A stretch of 64,000 nucleotides of DNA from Megaustenia siamemsis (lineage: Eukaryota > Mollusca > Gastropoda > Stylommatophora > Ariophantidae), in assembly GCA_032433765.1 (NCBI GenBank), contig JAVIAB010000092.1, positions 38,081,718-38,145,717 of the forward strand, in the 5' to 3' direction. Each line of letters starts with the position of its first letter. Positions within the stretch are counted from its first letter, which is position 1. The position numbers and the translations under genes are program-made. The notes beneath the pieces are model-generated. The model was not told the DNA's origin and made no database searches. It saw only the letters and a program-made list of their open reading frames with translations. Shown here piece after piece: positions 19,982 to 30,929 of this stretch.

Positions 19982-20262
19982 CTCAAAGAGGCCAACACAA
20001 AAAGGGAGCTCTTAAAAAACAATCAAAGAAGCAATCAACATTTTTCGGGCACATCATGAGAAGAGGAAAGTTGGAATACTTGGTTACAACTGGCAAAATA
20101 AAAGGAAAGAGAGATCGCGGACGACAAAGAGAGAAAATACTGGATAGCTTGGTGTCATGGCATGGAAAACAGTCAACAACAGAACTGATACGATGCACTG
20201 TAGAAAGAAAATTGTGGAGGGACATGATCGCCTATGCCAACCGGCAGGGTACATGATGATGA
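19982..20262 (+). pseudogene. LINE A 3' end
   Basis: Begins abruptly at CTCAAAGAGGCCAACACAAA and reads through FGHIMRRGKLEYLVTTGKIK, KRDRGRQREKILDSLVSWHG, KQSTTELIRCTVERKLWRDM and IAYANRQGT, then ACATGATGATGATATAC. About 280 bp, 5'-truncated, with one small frame change at its start. One of the better preserved copies of this end. Confidence 0.85.
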
Positions 20263-20263
20263 T

Positions 20264-20333
<70 letters not shown>
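20263..20333. repeat. (TA)n microsatellite abutting a LINE tail
   Basis: About 60 bp of TA starting right after the LINE A GATGAT tail. A similar tract follows the LINE A copy ending at 24262. Confidence 0.92.
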
Positions 20334-21187
20334 GCACATGTACTTGTATATAATGTAATAGCCTGCCAAAGAATGATTGAATTAGAGGAAGATGCACGTA
20401 ATGCATACCAGATGGCTATTCTTCGCTTTGACAACTCGAGTCTAGCTGTCTGGCTTAAGAGTTTTTAGCTGTCTGGCTTAAGAGTTTCAGTTTTAACAAT
20501 ATCTCATATATAAATATGCTTTTCTCATATAAACTTTAAAATGTACTAAAATAACTTCCGCAGAACATGCGACCTCTATTGTGCATTAAAATATTAACAG
20601 AACCGTCTGTGTCCACTTGTAGATATATAGGTCAGCAGTAAAACGTTACCTTGAATCTGAGTGAGACGACTTACACAGGACTACATGTAGTTACTACCCA
20701 ACCACACAAAACAATCTGGCCCCATATGGAGATCGATGAACACACAGAACATATAGTAGTATTTGACGCTACCAGTAAACACATTTACCAATGCTAAGCT
20801 CAAAAGTATTGACCTTTCTTATCTCCACCTATCCCTGCCTTCAACCCTTCTACGAGTTTCCATTAATGGAATAAACACATACAATATTCAAAGACACTCT
20901 GAAATGAACATTCTTGAATACTTGTGTTCAAGTTACACAAATATAATCTATCACGTCACTAGACTCAGTTGATACCCGGTTGTATCTTTACATCTGTTGT
21001 GAAATTTCAAAAATTTTTTTGCTGTTTACTGTTACATTATTTTTGTGAGTTTTTTTGTGTCTTTTTCTGTTATTTATAACAATGCCTTATTCTGTGATTT
21101 ATAACATTGGCCCATACTCCTGCACGTGTCAGTGACTCTTGGCAAATGTCTTGTATTATTTTGAATGTGTTCCAGTCTGTACTGTGT
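20334..21187. other. No recognisable feature
   Basis: Only a short direct repeat TAGCTGTCTGGCTTAAGAG (20444 and 20467) noted. No gene supported. Confidence 0.4.
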
Positions 21188-21405
21188 TACGTCACAAGTG
21201 TACTCAGTATTTGTTTTTGGTTCTCTGTTAGCTCTCCATACAACATTTAATGAATAATTATACAATGAATTATCACGTGTATTGGCATTGTGTCACGTCA
21301 CAAGTGTACTCAGTATTTGTTTTTGGTTCTCTGTTAGCTCTCCATACAACATTTATTGAATAATTATACAATGAATTATCACGTGTATTGGCATTGTGTC
21401 ACAGT
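21188..21405. repeat. 106-bp tandem duplication
   Basis: Two adjacent near-identical copies starting at ACGTCACAAGTGTACTCAG (about 21190 and 21296) and ending ATTGGCATTGTGTCAC. Recent segmental duplication by identity. Confidence 0.88.
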
Positions 21406-21469
21406 GCACGTCTTGCACTCAAAAGTGCCTAGTTCGAATATCCAAAAGTGGAATTTTTTAAATTTTTTT

Positions 21470-21491
21470 TTTTGGGGGGGGGGGGGGGGAT
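21470..21491. repeat. Poly-T/poly-G tract
   Basis: T run followed by about 17 G residues, one of four long G/C homopolymers in the window. Confidence 0.9.
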
Positions 21492-21679
21492 TCCAAAAAG
21501 GTCCTGTCGTGTAATACTTTCAGTTGGCTTCCGCAGTGTCCTATCCAGCGCCATCGTCTTCGTTGTATCTCTTTATCCACAGGCAGTGTATAGACTGGCA
21601 CATTTCCATAATTCTGTTATTGCTTTTGTCCTGTCATTTCCATCTTTTTATTCTACGTAAGCATTCATGTCTGTATCTT

Positions 21680-22445
21680 CATGATTGTCATTTTTGTTGT
21701 TCTGCATATTACACAGTCATATAATAGGACTGACTTAACATTGGAGTTGAACATTCTTATTTTCGTATTTAACCTAATTTCTTTGGACTTCCAATGTTTC
21801 CTAATGTAACGAATGCTCCTCTTGCTTTTGATATCCTTATTTTGGTATCGTTCTCAGTTCTCCCCTCTTTGTCTATATTACTACCCAGATATATGTAAGA
21901 TTGTACGTCTAATATAGGTATTTCTCCTATCATTATTTAATGATTGCCAACTGCATTAATTCTCATAATTTGGGTCTTATCTCTTTTTATTTTCAGTCCC
22001 AGCTGTTATGATCTCTTATCAAGTATGCTAATTTTATTATGCATTTATTGATGGTTATGTGATAGAAGAGTTGTGTCGTGAGCAAAGTCTACGTCATTTT
22101 AATTTGCTTGGCCAGTGACTACTGGATTCCATTTCTGTTGTTTAGAGTTATTTTCATAATCCAATGCATGGCCTGTAGAAAGAGAAATGGAGATAGAAGG
22201 CATTCCCGCTTTACTCCTGTTTTTTTATTTATTTTTTATTTCACGTGCTTCTGTAAGTTGCCCTTCGTGCACAACACTACATTTCAATCGTTCATACATT
22301 GTTCTTATCAGGTTAATAAACTTTATGCGGATTCCGTAAAGACTCGGCAACTTCCAAAGGACTCCTCTGTCTAAACTATCAAATGACTTTTCGTAATCTA
22401 TGAATCCGATATAACGTGGGGACTGTCTGTATATGCCATAGGATA
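21680..22445 (-). pseudogene. LINE G reverse transcriptase relic
   Basis: Minus strand: YIGFIDYEKSFDSLDRGVLW (RT motif with the first catalytic Asp), YGIRIKFINLIRTMYERLKC and VVHEGQLTEA, a degraded middle, then DVDFAHDTTLLSHNHQ where the RT active site would be FADD, LGLKIKRDKTQIMRINA, and SYIYLGSNIDKEGRTENDTK. The FADD-to-FAHD change and several stops inactivate it. It lacks both the endonuclease and the 3' end. Belongs to a LINE family different from A-C. Confidence 0.8.
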
Positions 22446-23008
22446 ATTTAAATATATATATAAAAGGATAATAAAAGGGGCAGTTGGACATTTACTTGTG
22501 GCGTTTGTTACGGTGTGGTGGGGTTGATGGATAAGACCACTGGTAAGTTGTCTCGCTTAGCAGCGCAGTCTAGACGGTTTAATATCTTACGCAAATTATT
22601 CGTTCACTAGATGGGGGCAGAGAATTTTCCGCGAGAACGCTTAAAAGAGACCATACATAGAGTATCAACGATCAGATTCAAATAAACGGGAAGGATGACT
22701 ACTCTTTGTGCAGTACAACGCTAAATCATCATTCAATTCAGTTAAGTTGATGATGATTACATCTATTAAAAGTACACAATAACCTCCAAATTTTCTAGCA
22801 AAATTTACAACGTGTTACTTTTTGCATATGGAAATAACAATATAATTTGTAAATATGCCAAGACCACTTCAACTCCAAACGCTGCGCCTTATTAAAGTGA
22901 ATTTTTATACTCTCTTCCCTTGCCATGTATGCTGTGGGGCATCATTGCCATTCAATATTTTTAGTATTATTTAATTTTTTAATGGTTTTACTTTAACTAC
23001 ACATAGAC
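22446..23008. other. No recognisable feature
   Basis: AT-rich sequence without a supported gene or repeat. Confidence 0.4.
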
Positions 23009-24262
23009 TAGTATTCACACATATCAGACTGTTTCTAAATCTGTTGTTTATCATAATGTCTGGTATGTTTGAAAACTAGACCAGGAGCACATCGCAATAG
23101 CGATCATGTACCAGTTGTTGGAAAGCTTGGAGTAAAATTAAAAACAGTAAAAGGAGCCCCAGCCAATATCAAGTTAAATTTAGATCTACTCAAATCAAAC
23201 AAGAGGTTACAAGACAAATATAACATCACAATTCAGAACAGGTACAATACAATAGAGAACATACAAAGCATTAAAGAACAGTGGAAATTGCTAAAAGAAT
23301 CAATGCCACAAACATCAAAAGAGTTTTCATACCACCAGTGAGGGAACATTAAAGAAAGAAATGGATGGCAGATGCCATTTTACAGCTAATGGTTACAAGA
23401 AGAATAAATAAGGATAACAAAGTTGAGCATTAGAGATTAATAAAGAAATTGTAATAAAATGTAATGAAACAATAGAAGCATGCCTAATCCAGAGATGCAA
23501 AGAGATCGAAATGCAACAAAAAAGAGATGCCAAAGCTTTATATAAACAAACTGAAGAATTAACAGGAAGAAAACACAATAAAAAACTAGATGTTTAAGAA
23601 CAAAAGAAGGAGAACTGTTGATTGAAAAAGAAAGCATAAGAGAACGATGGAGATAATACATTAAAGACCTGTATGACGATGAACGAACAAATGTAAATAT
23701 TAAGGATAAAGGGAAAGGACCAGAAATACTCAAAGAAGTGGAAGACGCCTTGCTCAGTATGAAAGCAGAAAAAGCTCCTGGACCACTTCATATAACCAAA
23801 GAAGAGATTGAAGCCATGGGTGATTTTGGAATAGAAGTAATAACAAAAATATTGAATGATATCTACAACAGCGGATATATACCAGACAAACGGCTAAAAT
23901 CAATATTCATTTCCCTACAAAAGAAATCTGGTGCGATTGAATGCGAGAGTACCATGGACTAAAAAGAGTAATGAAGATGTTCTGAGAGAGGTAAAAGCAA
24001 AAAGAGAGCTAATTTCCAATATCAGGAAGAAACAATCATCATTTTTTGGTCATGTAATGAGAAGAGAACAACTGAAATATATTGTAACAACTGAAAAAAT
24101 TGAGGGACGAAGAGATAGAGGGAAGCAAAGAGAAAAAATTACCAGACAGTTTAAGAGAATGGCTTGGCAGAAGGTCAACAACAGAAATGATAAATAGCTG
24201 CCGAGATCGAAAGTTGTGGAGAGACATGATCACCTACGCCAGTTGGCCTGGTACTTGATGAT
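23009..24262 (+). pseudogene. LINE A copy with inverted 5' end and internal deletion
   Basis: Sense part from about 23048. Endonuclease C-terminus TRPGAHRNSDHVPVVGKLG (SDH motif, 23099-23107); linker IKLNLDLLKSNKRLQDKYNI; RT N-terminus VEDALLSMKAEKAPGPLHIT and NDIYNSGYIPDKRLKSIFIS. At about 23945 it jumps from KSGAIEC directly to RVPWTKKSNEDVLREVKAKR, losing the RT core and thumb (over 1 kb compared with 54440-57509). It finishes FGHVMRREQLKYIVTTEKIE and a GATGATGATGATGATG tail. The 40-odd bp before it (23009-23047) are the inverse of the expected upstream sequence (see findings). Confidence 0.85.
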
Positions 24263-24270
24263 GATGATGA

Positions 24271-24318
<48 letters not shown>

Positions 24319-24322
24319 ATAT
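24263..24322. repeat. (TA)n microsatellite abutting a LINE tail
   Basis: TA tract continuous with the GATGAT tail of the LINE A copy. Confidence 0.92.
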
Positions 24323-25384
24323 ATATACATTTGTTGTAAATTATTGTAATTTTGACGCATATTGTTTATTAGCCATTACATATAATTAATTAAACCAGAA
24401 AACAGGTATTTATTTTCTTTGTTTTGCAAAATCCAGTGTAAAATATTTCTTTTATTAACCGATTATGTGAAACCCCACCTTTCTTAAACAAGTAAGTTTC
24501 TCTCCACCCACTTCATGTAATTGTGTTTCTGTCCATTTTAAGCCGAAACGAACGCGTTTAACATAAAGTTCTTACTCTTTTGCTGTTTGAAAGAAATAAA
24601 CTAAGTCTATTCTTTACATTGCACCATATATTTTTTTTTTTTTTACAAGACAAGAGGTAAACAATAATTACCGTGATAAATAACATAACTGAAAGACAAC
24701 AATAATACAACAATAATACAACAAATAATTAGAGAAATGACTGGTAGAAACACAAGAATTGGTAATTTAAAGACACCCTTTTCATCTCGATTTCGACATT
24801 TCTACCTATTAGGTAACCTGTGGATGCCAGCGTTATGGGCAACATCTCTTCCAAAAGTTATTGTTTTTTTTTTTGTTGGTTATAATGAAGGTGAAGTGTC
24901 GTATGTTAACTGTCCATCTCCTAGTCTTCCAATGTTTTCTATATTCGGTGTGTTTGTCTCCACTCATGTAACGTTTTGAATGCCTCTTTCAACGTGTACG
25001 TGCGTGCAAAGAAACTTCCTGTTTATAGCCTGTATGGCAAGTTTGTTTATAAAATGAGCTCGTGCGTCAGTCTCATGCTTGCTGGGGTCAGGATTACAAC
25101 TTAAAGTTTCAAAATTATTTTAATCTACAATTCTACATAGGTTCGGTTAGCTAACTAGTAATTTTGTGCTAATAAACAACGACAGAAAAAACATAAAAGC
25201 ACAAAAATGTACAAATGGGATGATTTTTATGTAAACAAAAGGAACTATTCTCATTCTGTGAAGTCGCTAAAAATAATAGCAGCTGTGCCGTGCTGCGCTA
25301 TTTTCGTCTGAGGTCTCCATGGCATTCGGCACATTTATGGGTGGGGATAGTGTTATGCTTTACATTTCTTGACGTAAATGCGTA
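24323..25384. other. No recognisable feature
   Basis: Several T/A homopolymers; no supported gene. An ORF at 24737-24979 has no recognisable homology. Confidence 0.4.
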
Positions 25385-25635
25385 ATCAGTTTTAAGAGAG
25401 ATGTATCCCACTATAAAATGTGTTATCAGTTTTAGGACAGTGGTGTCCCACAACAAAATGTTATCAGTTTTAGGAGAGTGGTGTCCCACTATAAAATGTT
25501 ATCAGTTTTAGGAGAGTAGTGGCCCACTACAAAATGTGTTATCAGTTTTAGGAGAGTGGTGTCCCGCTATAAAATGTTATCAGTTTTAGGACTGCGGTGT
25601 CCCACAACAAAATGTTATCAGTTTTAGGAGAGTAA
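25385..25635. repeat. 38-40-bp minisatellite, about 7 copies
   Basis: Unit contains TTATCAGTTTTAGGAGAGTG and GTGTCCCACTATAAAATG. Period 38 bp (25463, 25501), with 40-bp variants that add GT. Copies alternate between ACTATAAAATG and ACAACAAAATG. Confidence 0.88.
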
Positions 25636-25844
25636 GGAACCTTTTAGATGTATGCGCCCGAAAAAAAAAAAGAAAAAAAAAACCATTCACCCTACTTCTG
25701 GGTTTGAACCGGATCAATCTGAATAGAAGATGAGCCTAACTTCGCTATTGCTGCTCTTGTGACGTTGTTGTTAATGAAGATGAAAATATTACAAGTAGTG
25801 AACATTTACCGGATTGCATTCTTCAATATTGGGCGAACATAAAC

Positions 25845-26365
25845 ACACACTCCTGCTCACTCATACTCACCACACACTTACTACACACTCACACACTCGC
25901 TAACTCACACAATTACTACCTATTCACTCACTCAATCACATACTCACAACTCACTTACTCACTCACAACTCACTCACTCACTCGCTCACTCACTCACCAA
26001 ACACACACTCAATCACTCACCACCAACGTAAACTCAAAATGTCTCATTCATCACATTCACCACTCAATCAATCAATCACCATATTCACTCACCACTCACC
26101 ACACACTCGTCCAATCACTCACCATTCACCTACTCACTCATTAACCAGACATCCACGCTCTTCTCAATCAATCATTCACCACTCCCTCATTCACTCCTCA
26201 TTCACTCACTCTCTCACCTACTCATTCACACACCACTCACTCATCCATTTACTCGCCACTCACGCAGTCACTCACTCACTTAGCACTCAATCATCAATTT
26301 ACTCACCACTCACTCAATCACTCACTCACTCCCTCACTCACGCATTTACACACGACACAGCATAA
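25845..26365. repeat. Degenerate (CACT)n region
   Basis: About 520 bp of imperfect CTCACTCA-type repeats with interspersed CCAC and ATCA words. The plus-strand ORF at 26039-26365 is a translation of this low-complexity DNA. Confidence 0.9.
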
Positions 26366-26794
26366 ATATAGAACTATCCGCTCCTCTCTATTGCAGCAGC
26401 TAAACGTTGCCAGCATTAAAGGCACCTGATATTTCTTATGTTCCGAACACTCTACTTCCAGCAGTAATGTGCTAGACGCGAGTCTAGTGTACAGAACAAG
26501 GAATGCATTTCAAACGTACCGGCAGTAACGGGTAGCGAGTCAGTGTGCACACATCTTACCAAAAAATATGGCGTTGACATTTTGATGCATGATGACTTTC
26601 GGCAGTTGAACAGTGTCATAAAATGATCAGGGCACTGTATTCTTGACGTATCAATGACATGAAAGAGCATTTTAAAATGGGGTACTATATTGAAATGGCA
26701 ATAGACAGTTTTATTTGGTACAGTAATCTAGATCTGTATTTGATCCTAGAATATTCTACAGCAATGATTCTGTTATTTTTCACTTGTGGCTACT
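26366..26794. other. No recognisable feature
   Basis: No assignable gene or repeat. Confidence 0.4.
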
Positions 26795-27142
26795 TTTACG
26801 GTTTTACAGAAGAATGTTGAGAATACCATGGACAGCTAAGAAGAGTAATGAAAATGTTCTGAAGAGGCCAAAGCATAAGAAAGCTAATTTCCAATATTAG
26901 GAAGAAAAAAGTCATAATTTTTTTGGCCATGTAATGAAAAAAGAACAGCTGGAATATATTGTAACAACTGAGAAAATTCAGAGACGAACAGATAGAGGGA
27001 AGCAAAGAGAAAAGATACCAGACAGCTTAAGGGAATGGCTTGGCAGAAGGTCAACAACAGAAATGATAAATAACTGTCGTGATCGAAAGTTTTTGAGAGA
27101 CATGATCACCTACTCCAGCATGTTTGGTAATTGATGATAATG
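26795..27142 (+). pseudogene. LINE A 3' end
   Basis: From FYRRMLRIPWTAKKSNENVL through a frameshift, FGHVMKKEQLEYIVTTEKIQ, RTDRGKQREKIPDSLREWLG, RRSTTEMINNCRDRKFLRDM and ITYSS, then TTGATGATAATGATAA. 5'-truncated. A short possible duplication (TACGGT near 26795 and after the tail) is too weak to call. Confidence 0.82.
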
Positions 27143-27430
27143 ATAATTTGTACGGTAGATTTATATCTTGGCCTCAGATTTAGATTTAATAATTTTGAAT
27201 TTCCATGATTGCTTCTTTCTTCTAGGATGCATAATCGTTCGTTAGTTAACCCACTCGTGAAAGAATGAAAGTTTACAAAATTAGTTCTTTTCAAGCCGAA
27301 GATAGCGCGTAGAGCAAAAATAAAACAACAAAAAAAAAAAAACGTTGTGCTTAACGTTTCGTTGCTGCTACCTTTCAGTACCGAGTGTGATGTTCATATC
27401 TCTCAAAAAAGTTTTACCTTATAGTTTATA
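27143..27430. other. No recognised gene; weak hammerhead-like phrase
   Basis: On the minus strand CTGAAAGGTAGCAGCAACG followed by AAACGTTAAG (27350-27380) and a T-rich stretch resembles the Penelope terminal segment, but CUGANGA is broken (CTGAAAG) and the stem is poor. Confidence 0.3.

Positions 27431-27431
<1 letters not shown>

Positions 27432-27476
<45 letters not shown>
27432..27476. repeat. (TA)n microsatellite
   Basis: Uninterrupted TA for about 45 bp, directly left of a SINE target-site duplication. Confidence 0.93.
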
Positions 27477-27478
<2 letters not shown>

Positions 27479-27490
27479 CTTACTCTTATA

Positions 27491-27700
27491 AGTAAAGAGC
27501 CCGTCACGCCAAGTGGCGTATAGGGAATATGGTGTTAGTGACCATAAATTTTATAGACCTTCAGCACATGATTTTTGGGGTAATGTGGTCTGTAATACGC
27601 CTGTGCCGCTTTACGTTCCCAGAAAAAAATCCGGTACCCATTTAAAGCTGGGTGAACCCGAAAGCCGTCGGTTGTGATCGAACCCTACCTCTTGTCCTTT
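27491..27700 (-). mobile_element. SINE1, 5'-truncated, with perfect target-site duplication
   Basis: Minus-strand SINE1: begins within the tRNA-derived head just 5' of the B box (plus-strand complement GATCGAACCCTACC), followed by the common body (complement of AAATCATGTGC-GAAGGTC and ACCATATTCCCTATACGCCA) and the CTTTACTT-type tail. Flanked by the identical 12-mer CTTACTCTTATA (27479-27490, 27701-27712). The A box is missing, so it arrived truncated and cannot be transcribed from its own promoter. Confidence 0.92.
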
Positions 27701-27704
27701 CTTA

Positions 27705-27955
27705 CTCTTATAGTTTGCGCTATTTTAACCGATGCCTCAGGTGTTAAGCCTGCATTGCTGACAATTTATCCCAAGTATCAAAATGTTAACTGTTTCTAGT
27801 TCTCGTCATTTGATTTTGATTTTTGCAACAATTCCCTTAAGGTTATTGGTCATCAGTTTCTGTTTGTCAGCATTGATCTCCATGCCATATGCAGCATATG
27901 CTTTATCTAGTCGCTTTATCAGGTCTGTCTCTCTCCTTATGTATCTGCACACACA
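27705..27955 (-). pseudogene. LINE H RT fragment
   Basis: Minus strand: RETDLIKRLDKAYAAYGMEI, NADKQKLMTNNLKGIVAKIK, then after a frame change ETVNILKYLG-like sequence and VSNAGLTPEASVKIAQT. This is the RT region just after the active site in LINEs that read MEIN-DKTK-MT and YLG-IVS-GS-PE. Truncated at both ends by a CA tract and by the SINE1/TA region. Confidence 0.7.
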
Positions 27956-27990
27956 CACACACACATACACGCACACACACACACGCATAC
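27949..27990. repeat. (CA)n microsatellite
   Basis: CA dinucleotides with two small interruptions. Confidence 0.9.
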
Positions 27991-28470
27991 ATACAATACA
28001 TCATTTTCCTTTCTGGTGGATGGCGCACAAAGACGTTCCTATAAACTTGAATGATTTTAACGGCCTCGAGGCACATATTTTAAATGTAATTGGAAGTTGG
28101 AAATAGGAGAGAAGAAAATCCATCAGCAAATGGGAGTCGTTCTTTTGAATCTACTATTTATTATAACAGCTTGAAACACCGTATTTAAAAAAATGACCTT
28201 CCAGATAGAAACGACAGAAAAGACAATGTTATTAGTTTGTGCAAGAGGCCTAGAATTCCAGACAGATAGATATAAGATAAAATGTAAGATATTTTCGTCT
28301 GTGAAAGAGCAAACATCCTGCTGTAGCATTGCAGCCACATAGCACTATCAAAAGCATCTCCATCTCTACTGTTGAATGGGAACTGTAGCTTCTCTGAGGT
28401 AAGCCCCGTTCTCAAACAAGAGTCGCTCTACAGATGAAGATCATGAGTACACTGACTTTGATCAAGCTAT
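27991..28470. other. No recognisable feature
   Basis: Sequence outside the DNA transposon described next. No supported gene. Confidence 0.4.
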
Positions 28471-28589
28471 AGTTCGTTCACAAATTCGTGCCCACAGAGT
28501 TGATCAATTATCTCGGAAATTGTTTGATGAATTTCTGTAATTCTATTTTTTATGAAATCTTATTTTTTTCACCGACCTTCAAATTTGAT
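28471..28589 (+). repeat. Left inverted end
   Basis: Pairs with 33581-33686 on the complement over about 100 bp, roughly 85% by eye, with a small insertion (CAAATTCGTGCC) near the outer edge. Confidence 0.8.
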
Positions 28590-28742
28590 AAAATCTACTC
28601 TGAATTTTGCACAAATCGTTCTTTATTATATAATTTTAGGAAAATATCAAACCGCGTGCTCTAATGGAGCCAGTAGTGGGGTGTGGTATACATTCCAAGG
28701 TATGGTGATAGCTTTACAAAAAAGGAACACAACAAAATACTT

Positions 28743-28768
28743 ACGTTTCGGCTGGTGGCCTTCTTCAG
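28743..28768 (-). other. Hammerhead-like hairpin motif of the Penelope-like element
   Basis: Minus strand: CTGAAGA, unpaired A, stem GGC/GCC closing a five-base loop, GAAACGTA. Same strand as the endonuclease ORF. The stem sequence differs from the 3547-3576 copy yet remains paired, and both core boxes are intact here. Confidence 0.45.
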
Positions 28769-28847
28769 AAGACGGGGACGACAACAAACGGTGAGGTACA
28801 TACACCTATAGCTACATGTCGAATGATGAAGTTATGGAGAGGTAGAC

Positions 28848-29865
28848 AGAGGGATGAGAGATGGTATAGTGAGATGAGACAGGGATATGCCACATGTTAG
28901 AGGGTAGGTAAAATGAGAGATGGTATAGTGAGATGAGACAGGGATATGCCACATGTTAGAGGGTAGGTAAAATGATAGATGGTATAGTGAGATGAGACAG
29001 GGATATGCCACATGTTAGAGGGTAGGTAAAATGAGAGATGGTATAGTGAGATGAGACAGGGATATGCCACATGTTAGAGGGTAGGTAAAATGAGAGATGG
29101 TATAGTGAGATGAGACAGGGATATGCCACATGTTAGAGGGTAGGTAAAATGATAGATGGTATAGTGAGATGAGACAGGGATATGCCACATGTTAGAGGGT
29201 AGGTAAAATGAGAGATGGTATAGTGAGATGAGACAGGGATATGCCACATGTTAGAGGGTAGGTAAAATGAGAGATGGTATAGTGAGATGAGACAGGGATA
29301 TGCCACATGTTAGAGGGTAGGTAAAATGAGAGATGGTATAGTGAGATGAAACAGGGATATGCCACATGTTAGAGGGTAGGTAAAATGATAGATGGTATAG
29401 TGAGATGAGACAGGGATATGCCACATGTTAGAGGGTAGGTAAAATGAGGGATGGTATAGTGAGATGAAACAGGGATATGCCACATGTTAGAGGGTAGGTA
29501 AAATGAGAGATGGTATAGTGAGATGATATGCCACATGTTAGAGGGTAGGTAAAATGAGAGATGGTATAGTGAGATGAGACAGGGATATGCCACATGTTAG
29601 AGGGTAGGTAAAATGAGAGATGGTATAGTGAGATGAGACAGGGATATGCCACATGTTAGAGGGTAGGTAAAATGAGAGATGGTATAGTGAGATGAGACAG
29701 GGATATGCCACATGTTAGAGGGTAGGTAAAATGAGAGATGGTATAGTGAGATGAAACAGGGATATGCCACATGTTAGAGGGTAGGTAAAATGAGAGATGG
29801 TATAGTGAGATGAGACAGGGATATGCCACATGTTAGAGGGTAGGTAAAATGAGAGATATAAAATC
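28848..29865. repeat. 59-bp tandem array, about 17 copies
   Basis: Unit contains GAGATGGTATAGTGAGATGA, CAGGGATATGCCACATG and AGAGGGTAGGTAAAATGA; exact 59-bp period (28861, 28920). Very low divergence (GAGAGA/GATAGA, GAGAC/GAAAC); one copy near 29521 lacks about 13 bp. It lies in the non-coding 3' region of the Penelope-like element. Confidence 0.95.
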
Positions 29866-30929
29866 TTAAGGAAAGAGAAGTGATGTGGAACTGAAAGTAA
29901 ATAATTTTTTCAAAATGTATAAAGTCTATTATAGATAAAAGTAAATATATAAAAAGGAAATATATGACTTAGCTGAAGTGACTTGAGTATGAGTATCCCA
30001 GGTGAGATTCTGTGCTCAAATGAATCCAAATGTTAAGGATGAGACAAGCCACATGGAAAAACAGTCACTTGGTACGACTGTGGGCAGTCAGGTAAGACAA
30101 AGACCGAGGGTCGTAAAACAAGGTCCGGGGGCTAAAGGAGAGAAGTTGGTGAAAAGAAGAACAGGTGCTTGGAGACAATGCGGCTAGACAGGGACAGTGA
30201 ACAAAAGCGGTGGCTATAGAGGAGGCAGTAGAACAAAACAATAGCCCGAGGGAAAGGAAAAAAAGGGGGGGGGGGGTAGAGGGGCCAATTTTAAGTGGTC
30301 TAATCAAGGGGCTGACTACCCTGAGGGGAGATAACCCAAGTGGAGATAAAAAGAGGAGTAATGGGAATGAGGTCGAAGAGAAACTATAGACAAGTAGCTA
30401 CTAAATATCATAAAAATTGAGAACTGGTATACAAGGAGTAGATAAAGAGAGGTGGTCAGCTAAGAATGGAAATGCTAAAAGATATAAATAGAGAATATAT
30501 ATATATATATAGGAAAAATGGGGGGGGGGGGGGGGGTTAATGGCAAAGGGGAATTAAAATAAAGGAGTGGGGTCCCGGAAGTGGATAAATATAGATGTAG
30601 TGAACAAGAGAAGATAATAGAGAGGTGGTGTAAAATGAGAAGTGGTGTACTAGGAGTAGATAGAGAGAGGTGGTCTGCTAAGAATGGAAATACAGAAGTA
30701 GATATATAGAAAAGGGGTGTGGTATGGAGGGGGGTATTTTACGTATGGAAAAGGAGAAGTTAAATAGAGGAGTGGTATCCCAGAAGTGATCCATACAGAT
30801 ATAATGAACCAGAGTTGATATAAGAAAGGTGGTGTACTAGCTAAATAAGAACAGAGAAGGTGTTACTATAAGTGGATAGAGAGAGAAGGGGTGTACTAGA
30901 AGTAGATATGCAAAGAATTAGTGAATAGA
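29866..30929. other. Purine-rich non-coding region of the Penelope-like element
   Basis: Plus strand is strongly A/G rich with irregular repeats such as AGAGAGGTGGT, GTGTACTAG and AAGTAGATA, plus G runs at 30266-30276 and 30521-30537. No ORF with homology. Confidence 0.5.

Noticed and set aside
25680..25745. Minus-strand tRNA-like sequence with GGTTCAAACCC
   Set aside because: B box is plausible but no A box or paired acceptor arm is convincing, and there is no second copy.
26039..26365. 108-aa plus-strand ORF rich in S, H and T
   Set aside because: Low-complexity translation of the CACT repeat region.
27346..27385. Fourth hammerhead-like motif
   Set aside because: Core is CTGAAAG, not CUGANGA, and stem II does not pair well; kept only as a note.
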